In this document: one piece after another, positions 53,761 through 64,000 of the stretch
Position numbering within the stretch: position 1 is the stretch's first letter
How the letters are laid out: each line of letters opens with the position of its first letter
Translations under genes and position numbers: made by a program
Assembly (NCBI GenBank): GCA_030533445.1
Contig: CM060082.1
Coordinates: 33,189,817 to 33,253,816 of the forward strand
DNA length: 64,000 bases
Source of the DNA: Cyprinodon diabolis
Taxonomy: Eukaryota; Chordata; Actinopteri; Cyprinodontiformes; Cyprinodontidae
Direction of reading: 5' to 3'
The notes under the pieces: generated by a model
Databases searched by the model: none
Seen by the model: only the letters and a program-made list of their open reading frames with translations
Told to the model about the DNA's origin: nothing

Positions 53761-56700
53761 ATGTTGAAGAGTCTCTAAGATCAAAGTCAGGTTGCATAGC
53801 AATAAGTTATTAGTTAATGTGTTTGTGCAACATTAATTGATATCGAACATATTTTAAGTTTCCATTTTGCACTTGGACAATTTTCTGAATAATGTTTATG
53901 TTTGTTTAATATTGTTTTACAACCTCTTTGAACCACTTTTATGAAATGTATCACTAACCCTTGACTAATCTTTTGTTTTTATTAATTATATCTGTTGGAT
54001 TAAAAACAACTTTATATGTTTAATATATTTATTTCAAAGGATAAGCTGCTTGAGAAGCAACATCTCATTTTCAAAGGGGTCCTAAAATATGTTTCAAGAG
54101 TGTTGCAGACTACAAAAGGTTTAAGGTTACAACCCTCACCAGTTTTAACGAAATAAATAATACAAGCAAAAAGGTAAAAACAGGTACTTATAGTGTTGTT
54201 TTTCAGTCATAACAAGGTTCAAAACATCAAATTACTTTGATTTCCAAGTAGTTTTCTTGGGTTTATGTTACAAGGTGCAGATCTAATAGGAAAAAAAAAC
54301 ATTTCACCCTAAGGATCAGTAAGTAAGCATGGTTTTAGTTTCAGCAAAAAATAGCTGCAGTGGTCTGAGAATTTCTCTCTGAACTTCATACTTCATACTG
54401 TTAATGTATGAGAACGTTTTTGTTTTTGGACACACTTGACTGGTAGGAGCCAACACCAAGCTGCTCAAAGGTCTCACACCAACTGTCACCTCCTAACTCT
54501 GCAGAGGGAGCAAGGGCAATAAGGAGAATTATGGAGGAAGACTAAGGTGATGAAGGGCCAGCTGCCTTCGTCTCGGTCTATGTCCTCTGACCCAGTTTCC
54601 CACCTCTTCCAGCTCCTATGAATTCCCAAATTCCAGCTCCTCTTTCAAATCCTCAGTCAAGATTAATGGTGTGAACGCAAACCTGCTGGCAAACTGGATG
54701 TAAGGAAGATGTCTGAGACCTAACAGTGGGAAGGGTGAGGTTAGACTGCGGCATAGTTATGCATGTATGTGTGCTCAAATAAATATGGCAGGCATATAGG
54801 GACTTACCTCGGAGTGAAGACTTGTCTTACTAATCTTGTTGCAGGAGAAAGTAGCTCATATTTCACTCTCTCTGATCTGCCAACTTCTCTGTCTTTCACT
54901 CTTTCTGTGTCTCAGCCTGACCGCCTTGGGGGAGAGACGGCAAAATCTCAAGGCCTGAAAGTATGTGAGAAGACTTGGTTGGACAGAAGTTCAAAATGTC
55001 ATAGGGAGCGAAGTTGTGTTTCGACACGAAGCCTTGTTTGTGATTATCAGCAAACCTGTCAGGAGGCCGTTTGATGTAGTATTTGGGTGATGTCCTCGGG
55101 CACAGTGTTTGTGTTAGCTTCCATATGGATTAGCCTCATATAGCTAGGTCTTGCCTGGATGATCCATCTGAAGGCACAGCAGGCCTGATGTTACACTCAT
55201 CTGCGGCTTCATTGAACGTCTGGCAACAGTATTCGTTACCCTTGAACTTTTTTAAACATTTTGTCCCATTATAGTCAACCAATTCCTTCATCTTATGAGA
55301 TTTCAATGTAATGGACAAACTGAAAGTAATTCTTAATTAGGACGTGAAAACATAAATACACAGTTAAAGCAATCAGGAAAGCATGTTATATATCTGCACA
55401 CCGCTCCCTTTACTCTGTTACTTCTATTTGAAATATTGTGCATGGTTTAAGTAATAGGAAAAGTTTTGGAAGGCTATGTTTATTCTGCATTCTCAGGAAA
55501 AACATAACCTTTATAATTCCATGATTAATTTCCTTACTTGTAATATCAATGTAATCCCTTTATTCCAAAAGCACAAAAAGTCACCATTCTATTCCAATAA
55601 TTTCTTTAATAAAATTATACACCTGCATAATTGATAACTGTAATTAAACTAATGACCCTTTTAGCCCAAAACCTTACTCAATGGTTCTAATTACAAATAT
55701 GTGATATTCCTCCTCTGCTTTAGTTAGCCTTAAAGGAAAAGGTTAAGAAACATTAAATATTAATGCAGATGGCGAGCTTCAAGGTTAAGGACACTGGTCA
55801 TTTAACCTCAGCTTAAAATAAAAGTAATTTCTTTTAAATTAATTTAATTATATAGCTGCTGGAAGTCATTTATCAAGTTCCACCCTGGTAAAAGTGAAAT
55901 ATTATTCTGGTGCTTTCATCAAAGCTTTACTATTTTCTTTAACCTTCTCTGACTTAAGTTGCTCCCTGATATCTGAGACCTTAATATGCTTATGTAAATA
56001 GTTCCACGTTGTTTCTGGTGTGGTGCATGTTTGTATAGCCAGCAGCTGTTATGCTTCACTTGCACCTCCTTGTAGTCTTTCAATTAACATATCTTTTTAG
56101 TACCTGAGCCAAACAGGTGTGCGTTGTAAAGTTTCCAAGCTGACAGGTTTGAAGAGACATCGTTCCTCATTGACACCCCATCAAAAGCCACAGGCCCTAC
56201 TGGTGCAGATATGTGATGAACACACAGTGGGAAATGGATCGGATTGAAAGCTTGTAAACCTACATCTTTTTTAATCATTAATCAACCCTATAAGCACAAG
56301 CAGGTAATACAACACGCTGTTCGGTCTTAAAGATTTAACCATTCGAAGAAGGCAGAAGTTTGTATTTTTTATTCCCTATTAGAATCAGTAAAGGATTAAA
56401 AAATGAAGTCACAGGAAGTGCAAAAAGTGTAAGAAGGGTATATCTAAGGAATTTAAAGAGATAATAAACATGTTAACTACTTATAGAAAAGGCTAAGGAC
56501 AGTTTCAAATGTCAATCCTGTTTTATTTTTTCTGTTTTACAATGACTTGTTACACTAAGAACATTCTGAAACTCACCTTCTGACATGAAATATGTATTAT
56601 TATAAATAAGCCGTGGCTGCTTATGCGAAGAAGGTACATTTTGATCAAAGTTCCCAGAGAGAAATAGAATTAGAACATAAGCAGATATATAAGAGCTATA

Positions 56701-58799
56701 TAGAAAAATAGCTTTTACTTTTTACCAGTTTTACATCCACCCCTTCAAGAATGAGCCTGGCTGCTGAGTTGGGGTTTGAAATGTGGACTACATTGGCCAT
56801 GTGTCAGCAGTGGAGACCAAAGAGTGGTGACTGGGACTCAGAGAGTGGGCTTGAATCCCATAGCCTTGAGGCTATAGACCGACTGCTGCCCCCTCTGGCC
56901 TGCACCAGCCCAGCACAGCACAGCATTCAGAGGCCCTTCCCAGCTCTCCACAGCCCCCTCTTCTCTGTGGCCTTCCAGCACCTCCACCAGCTGCGCTTTT
57001 CTGGCTCCAGCTGCTAGGTGTACATGCGAGTATCCTGCCCACCCCCTCTATGCACCCCATTCTCCCACATCTCTGCCCTTTCCATTTCTGGTTTTCCCTT
57101 GCTCTCTTATTTTCTCATTTCTGGTTTGTCCTCTCTCCGTTTCTGCCGCATCTTCTCTGTTTTACCTTCCCTGCCTCCTATCCTCCCATCCCCTGCCAGA
57201 CACAGGGGTTGTAATAGTGCCCAGCAATTACTGAGTTGGCATGTGCTGCATTGTTTACTCACAGACCTATTCCTACTGGACTTTATTAAAACACCATCTG
57301 CCGTCAGCTCTGGAATGGCAGAGGAGGTGGTGGTGGAGGAGGAGATGGTAGAGGAAGGCGAGAAAGCGATGATTTGGCTGCTGAATGGAGGAAAAATGAG
57401 TGGACTCGCAGGGAGAGTACGGGCTGCCACAGTGGTCTCTTGTCAGAGGGACAGCGGCTGAACGTGAGGCTGAGGAATCCAAATGACACTGCCACCAATG
57501 AACAGTCTGGTGATGGGGAATAAATGCAAAGAGTTGAAGGATATCAAATATGTTCCAGATACTTGAAAACGTGGAGGTTTATGAAAAAGTTCAACAGAGC
57601 CAAAAAACATTAAAACCCTAAGTCCCACTGTCTTATTACCAATTTGTCAAGTAACTTGAAAGAAAAGTGATTATTTTTTAGTCTCTCATCCAGCTGCTAT
57701 GTCTCATGGGGTGACTCAGGTGCGAAATCCACAGCAGAATAATAATGTAACCGTGCCTGTTTGTAAACTCTCAGATATCCATTATGTCCTCCGTACACAC
57801 AGATGCACATGTTGTACCACGCTGAGCAATAATACAGTGGCTTCGCCAATCTAATGACACTCTGATGGTTATTTCATTAACTATAATTTGTTAAGGGACA
57901 TGTCATCTTGGACAATAGCCTGGATTGATAGAACAATCCACTGAGAGGAGGCAGACTGGACCCTCTAAGAGCTGCATCAATTAGTTGTTAATTGCAAGGG
58001 CTTGGCATGATCAGCTCTGGTTTAGCACATGTTTTTGTAAATGTTTAGCATACTCTTATTGGTGTTTTTTGTAGACGTTAAAGCCTAAATACACTAAAAT
58101 AGCTTTTGTGTTGGAGTATCACTTGGCCAGATTTGATAATTCATGATACTATTTTAACAAATAGTAAAACGTTAAAGATTTCCTTTTCTTTTGTTTATTA
58201 AATCACAAACTGCAATTTAAAAATTGTGTCATCAACATCACAATTTCATGGTGAGTATTTTTGAGGGTTGCAAAATATCAAGGTTTGTGAACTATCTATT
58301 CAGAAAAAAAATGTAATAGAAAGCATTAATTTATTTCTCCCCATCATATAAATGTCATTTTAGACACTTTTCCAGTAAGGACTTACAGCAATTACCAGGG
58401 ATATGGAAAGACCCCCAAGTGACGGCTGTTTTAGGGAATTTACTTGAGTATTTTAAGCAAAGTAATTCTATTCTTCTGTCTAGACTTTCCCAGAAAAAAA
58501 GGTCCTGGTCTGGTATGGTTCTCAGATTGGCCTGGGATAATTGGGAAGAGTGGATTGTTAAAATGGGAGAGGCAATACTAAAAGAGAGCTGCAAAAAAAG
58601 AAGATTAAAGTTTATTATTGCAAAATGTGCATCATTGATGCAGGGACATAGATGCATCAATATTGAGATAATCCTAAAAAATCTTATATATGAAGCTGAA
58701 GCAGACACCACACATACGGTACAGGAGACATAACACTTGTAGTCATGATTTATTTATATTATTCAATATATTGTATGTTTACACTGCCATCACTAAGAG
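53761..58799. other. Non-coding DNA, no gene supported
   Basis: No gene is confirmed. The segment 56750-57480 is more GC-rich, has overlapping open frames on both strands and a pyrimidine-rich part (57020-57195) followed by a purine-rich GGAGG part (57318-57362). None of the products is recognisable. Confidence 0.45.
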
Positions 58800-58811
58800 T
58801 AGTATTGTATT

Positions 58812-58868
58812 CAATTCAATAAAAATTCAAAAACACTTTATTAATCCCATTGAACAAATTGTTTGTCA
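58812..58868. repeat. Short dispersed-repeat fragment
   Basis: The string CACTTTATTAATCCC followed by AATTGTTTGTCAGT resembles the inverted 3' tail of common fish retroposons. It is too short to assign. Confidence 0.4.
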
Positions 58869-59033
58869 GTAACCATGAAATTCTGGTGGATGAATAGGAC
58901 ACTAAACACCAAAGAGAAACATTAAACACCTCAAGGGTGACTTCTGATCAGCTACTAAGTTTGACATTCATGAGTCATTAAAACTTATCCATATGTGCTA
59001 AATAAGCTAAATGCAGAGTCATAACATTTTAGT

Positions 59034-59102
59034 ATAGAACAGAATAGAATTCAACTTTATTTTCATTACACTGTCACAAGTACAAAGCAACAAAATGTAG
59101 TG
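59034..59102. repeat. Short dispersed-repeat fragment
   Basis: ATTCAACTTTATTTTCATTA followed by CAAGTACAAAGCAACAAAATG resembles a very common teleost repeat terminus. Only a fragment is present, and the family is uncertain. Confidence 0.5.
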
Positions 59103-62013
59103 GTGTTGGTTCCGTAGGTTTTTCCTCCATGTTTACTGCCAGGCTGCATATTATTTATACTAATAGAAAGAAACAATTCTATATTAGGCAGGTGGCTCAA
59201 ATGTACTTGTTTGTCCCCTGTGCCGCACAAGCAGTTTACCTTTTCACTCCTCGGCTGCTTATGCTGTAAGTATTCACGAGTCAAAGGTCAGAGCAAGGTT
59301 CATTATAGCCTGCCACCATAGAAGGCTCAGCCCGTCAGCAGCACCGCATGACACAAGAAGATCAGATAAAGGATTACTTTCATTTACAGGCAATACATAC
59401 AACACCTGGTAGAAACCCTGCATTTAAACTACAGCCAGTAATGGTTAAGCGATGGAGAACTTAGTAGGAAATATTTAGAGACACATATCGCTATGCAATT
59501 ACTTTGAAAAAAAGTAATTTGAAAAACAAATTTCAGTTATCTACCAAAAAAATATACAAAAAAAAACAAGAAAAAACTTAAAATAACACAATGGATGCAT
59601 TGCTTGATAATTGATTGATTTGTGTAAACAAAGATCTCACACCTGCATGAAAATCATTCATTCCTCAAAGAGGTAAATATAAAGAAACTACCCCAGAAAG
59701 AATTATTTGTTTTGCTAAGTAATTTTTGTGCTTCTTTTATTTGCTTGTGTTTTACCTCTGTTATCTTTTTACACTTTGTAATGTCCCTATTTTATTATAC
59801 AATTAATAGTATACAGTTCTTTAGTATTTTTTATGTGGATTACATTAATATTCAGACTCTTATTGTCATAAATGCTTTAAATAAACCAAAAATCAGAAAG
59901 TACAATCAGCAGAAGTTACCTTCATAGTTAAAAAAGTCTACCTTTGTATAATCCAGACTTAAAAGTATATACTTTTTCCTAGAGAATTGGTCAACAATCA
60001 AATCACATCATGGAGACAAAGGAACCCATCAGCCGTATCATTACATTTGAAAGCAAGGTTTTATTATGACATAACATACTATCATTTTATACACCAATAG
60101 AAACCTTGTTTAATGCATCATCTAATGTTAGAAAGAGTATTTAACAGATTTTTTTAAATATAAGATAAGACCATAAATCATAAAAAAGAGTCCCTTAAAG
60201 GCTTTTGGTAACTCTATTGGGGCTGCTGAAATCTTGGGCTTAGTGTTAATAATATAATGACAGGATAACTAGCAACCGTCTACAAATCTGAGAGAAGAAA
60301 GTCATTGTTAAAATAAAATGCATGAAATTTTCCATTTTACAAGTCATGTAGGGGAACATAGCAAACATATAGCCAAATGTGCTCTATTGAGTCAAAACCA
60401 TTACTGAGCCTTTTGGCCTTGATGAAAAAATTATAACGTAAAGCATGATGAAAGCAAAGCAAACTAGAGACTGGACAAAGAATAAAATCCCTAAATATAC
60501 AGCCAGAGATAAACAAAATTGTTTAAATCAAGGCATGGTCATCTTTTATAATGACATAATGAAAGTTCAGATCCAACTGAGGATCTGTGGTGAGACACAA
60601 ACAACTGTTTATTTTAGTTGTTTGTTTTGTATTTTTTTTTACACCCCATTCTAGATTAACAAAGCTGGTAGAAACACATGCCAAAAAACTTGCAATTGAA
60701 GTTACAGCAAAAAGTACTTCAAAAAAGAATTTACTCAAGTGATATTGGTTTTAGATTCATATTCGTAAAAGCATCTAAAAATCATGTATAATTTTATTTT
60801 TCTTAAAAAAAGCTTGTGTTTCCCTAAAACATAAAGCAAATGAATGATAAACTGTTTTTGTTTTGTAATGTGACAAAACATGGAAAAGTTAAAGGGATAC
60901 AACTACTGTAAGTAAGTGTACCATTAAACCAAGAACATGACCTACTTGTCTACATTATCATGTAGTTATGTTAACAAGAGTAAAATCACAACTCTTAAAA
61001 AAAGCACCTACTGTTTTATTGGTTCCACTGGAGCTGTGTTCAAAGCAAACATCCAGCAGAACAACAGGATGGCCTGCTCACCACTTCCTCCTGCAGTTTG
61101 TTTTACTTCCTCTATTAATGCTTTTATGTACTATAAGCTTGTCACAAATGAATGCTAAAAGATAAACAAACATGTTTGTTTCAATGATTAAACATTTAGA
61201 AATTTGATAGGGTTAAAATTTACATTCATTACTTAAAAAGAGTGGTAAATAGGTTATTCTGTCTTTAGTTTGATTTTCTTTTGTTCCAAGAAGACATGAA
61301 AACAACCTAGAATTTAATTTACGTAGGTGACCTAAACAAAATGCGTTTATATGTCATGTTTATCGTGACAAGAAATGTTTCCACAACAATTTTCTGTAAG
61401 TAGTGGGAAAGTGTTATAGCTACCCTACAGCCATCTAAATAGTGCTATGTAGCAACAGGTTGGGGAGGGAAAGCTCTTTATTACTCCACACTCCGGCCAT
61501 AGAAAACTCTGGACCCTCTTGAAACTCATACAATTTTGTAATTTATGAAACAGTATTTTTTTTAAAACCCTGGTATATTTAAAAACTGGTATCTGGCCCA
61601 TGTTACTTGTAATTACAGTACTGAGAAATTCCTTATTTTAAATTGAAGACTTATCTGGATTATTTTCTCAACCAGGAGAGACTCACACTGAGAAAAAGCA
61701 GAAATTAATAAGTTCTATTGACATGAAGGGTCATAGTCTTAGTAAGTAAAGTATGATCGTGTCTTCTTATCTTGGTGTTTTTTGGTTCGTTTTGCTTTTG
61801 CGATTTTCAGACATTTACACATTGGCCTAAACAGTTAACATCTGTATCATGTTTTTTCCGCCAGATGTTTAACCCCAAATTTTTTCAACCAGACCTTGGT
61901 AAAAAAATATTCTTTCCCGACAAACTAAAGGGAAATGTGTTAACATTAGGTTTAATTATTTGATCCCCCCCCCAAAATTTTTTTTATTTAATTCTTTAGT
62001 CTTGAAATAAGTA
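59103..62013. other. Non-coding DNA, nothing recognised
   Basis: No gene or assignable repeat is seen. Confidence 0.5.
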
Positions 62014-62697
62014 TAAACCTGGGCGTACACTGTGCGATTTTCTGGGCGATTTTCCAGTCGTGCGAGAATCTTTCGATCCGGCCGACTTTAAGCCTGATCG
62101 TGCGTCGTGAGTCGTGTAGTGTACAGGGGGTAAAGAGGGGCGATCAGCCTCCGAAGACCAGCTCCTGATCAGGAATCGTAAGGTTGGGAGAAAATCAAAC
62201 ATGTTTTATTTTCTCCTGACCGTAGTGGGTAAATGGCTCAGGGTGCATGCACAAAGAAGGATTCTTTTTATTCTTCCTCTCAGATGTAAACACAGCAGCG
62301 TGGCAGGGATAGAATGAGTGAAATGGAGTTCTGTATGTAAAATTGACAGACCTAGTAGCCACATTTGCTCAGCCATCTCTTTGTCCAATTACGTTGTCGC
62401 CTTTACTATTTAGGGCTTTCAGCACATAATTGCACAAATTTACAAGGCAGCGTGTTTCTCTTCAGTGAGCTTAATATTCCCCTTCTATTTGTTTGGTTTC
62501 CAAATAGACGAGTCAGAGCAGCTCCATCTCACTGCGGAGCTGAGTCCGGCGTGGGCTTTAGTCGTACAGTATGCGAGCATCGGGCCGAACATAAATCGTG
62601 AATTGTGAGCTCACACTGTACAACTAAACCCTGCGGTTAGTCGTACAGTGTGAGCAGCAACGATTGAAAAAAATCACACAGTGTACGCCCGGGCTTA
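62014..62697. mobile_element. MITE-like DNA transposon, about 0.68 kb
   Basis: The left edge (from 62014) reads TAAACCTGGGCGTACACTGT then GCGATTTT. The right edge (to 62697), inverted, reads TAAGCCCGGGCGTACACTGT then GTGATTTT. Inside each end are further copies of a GTCGTNCAGTGT-like motif, mostly in the right half. No transposase is encoded. The TAA/TTA trinucleotides at the tips could be a PIF/Harbinger-style target duplication, but the alignment is ambiguous, so the superfamily is left open. Confidence 0.75.
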
Positions 62698-64000
62698 AGG
62701 TTGATTGGAGTTAAATTCATTTAAGCAGGGCTGTTTGTTGTTGTATATCGTAAGGTTAAGAGTTTTGCTACAACTTAATAAAACCCCATATAAAGGAGCT
62801 ACCAGTCCAGCTACCAAAAATAAAAACTAATGGATCAAGAAATGACTATACAAGATTTAACTTAATGAAATCTAAGATGTACTATAAATAATCTGTATAT
62901 ATATTATTTAAAATAGCCTATATCATGCGAAATCAACCATATTTTGAGCGTTCCACTATGTTATAATGCTATTTATTCATCAAAATTATACCCAAGGTGA
63001 TTTTCAAATGATTCATCCTTGTGAATTGTGTTCTCTGAGCAGTAGTCCCTTCCCATCCTGGAAAACGTTTGGTTAGCACCATTTTACATAGAAGAGTGAT
63101 TGCCTGCCCCATCCACGAAGCACATATTCAGTGGTACCTATGGGTTACCTGCACAGTAAACAGACATCCACTCTCTTAAAGCAGCAAGCAGTGATGTGAG
63201 GCAGAGAGCATTCATTTCTGGTTTAAAGACTGACTTGCTCTTATACTGTAGGAGCTAATCTGCACAGGAACAGCAACTGATCCCTCTATAGCTAATGACT
63301 AAGGCGGAAATAGTTTAGGCAGTGTGATTCTTGTTTTGTGGTCTTCAAACTTATTATTACTCAAATTAGGAAATGCTGGCTAAGACCATTTTTGTTTCTT
63401 TTTTTTTATCCATTGCTCTAATGTGTAAGACACAATTTTAAGTGTGAAAGTGTGATTTGAGTGTGGATAATGAAAACATTGAAGGATTCAATTATCACTC
63501 AGTGCAGCGCATCAACCAGGGCAACAGTAGCAAGGCCGAGGTGTCTAACGTTGTGTCAGCATGTCTCTATCACCTCAAGAGTGACAGAGAGGCCAGCTGA
63601 GGATGGACTCTTTTAGCCATGTTCCTACAGCCTGTCGCACCCTCCCCTCTCCTCCCATCGTTCCCCACACCCAGCCTCCTACAAGCAGCTTTTGTTCAGG
63701 CTAAAAGGGCCTGGATGCACCCCTTTAACTTTGATTTCCATTTCCCATTGTCTGTCCATTGACGGGGAGTGTGACTCCATCTGTGCCTGCCTTGCATGGT
63801 GCCACCCTTTCAATAGACATATGCTCCACATGTGAGAGCCCTAAACCTGCAGAAGAATGGCGTGGAGGGAGTAATGATATACAAGACAGGCCCCCACTAC
63901 CTCATAGATGGAGGGAGCCACTGTGGAGGGGAGGAAGAAAATACTCTATTCATTAATTTATTGTGCAGCCCTTAAAACCCCACAGCCTTTTTGTGTATAT
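62698..64000. other. Non-coding DNA, no gene supported
   Basis: No gene is recognised. The stretch 63480-63720 is unique and more GC-rich than its surroundings and could be conserved non-coding DNA, but there is no direct support. Confidence 0.45.

Noticed and set aside
56751..57482. Open frames of 88, 147 and 107 codons on both strands in a GC-richer block
   Set aside because: Several mutually overlapping frames are open because of composition. None resembles a known protein and no splice evidence supports one.

Overview
The window looks like teleost fish genomic DNA. It is AT-rich and intron-like or intergenic, with long (TA)n, (ATCT)n, (TCCA)n and (TG)n microsatellites, several tRNA-derived SINEs of fish type, an antisense LINE relic, short TIR elements and three Tc1/mariner-type DNA transposons. 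Nothing bacterial or phage-like is present: no operons, no dense coding and no CRISPR. The species cannot be named from the sequence alone.

No host protein-coding gene can be supported. The only convincing coding sequences are transposases. Region 1-12.3 kb: non-repetitive AT-rich DNA, a decayed LINE reverse-transcriptase fragment (about 4.9-5.64 kb, minus), a 172-bp (ATCT)43 tract with a (TCCA)n tract beside it, a pyrimidine-rich stretch (9.18-9.5 kb) and two possible regulatory segments. Region 12.3-18.8 kb: a repeat island. It holds a possible 1.7-kb TIR-bounded relic enclosing a SINE, then a (TA)n tract carrying two Tc1-like elements of different families (15013-16618 with a dead transposase, 16745-17992 with an intact one), then a 0.5-kb TTAA-flanked element and another (TA)n tract. 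Region 18.8-37.6 kb: mostly unique DNA with one full SINE, one truncated SINE, a 49-51 bp minisatellite and several segments that could be conserved non-coding elements. Region 37.6-39.7 kb: a hAT-like non-autonomous element split by a third Tc1-like element with an intact transposase. Region 39.7-64 kb: unique DNA with large (TA)n tracts, a second copy of the TTAA-flanked element, an isolated perfect 16-bp hairpin, two SINEs, a foldback-like element and a 0.68-kb MITE-like element.

The three Tc1 elements share the cut-and-paste scheme: TA target duplication, terminal inverted repeats and one DD34E transposase. They differ in TIR layout, with about 200-bp inverted repeats carrying inner repeats in two and a 29-bp perfect TIR in the third. 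The layered insertions give a relative order of events. The host-related content, if any, is probably regulatory, but this cannot be shown without cross-species alignment.
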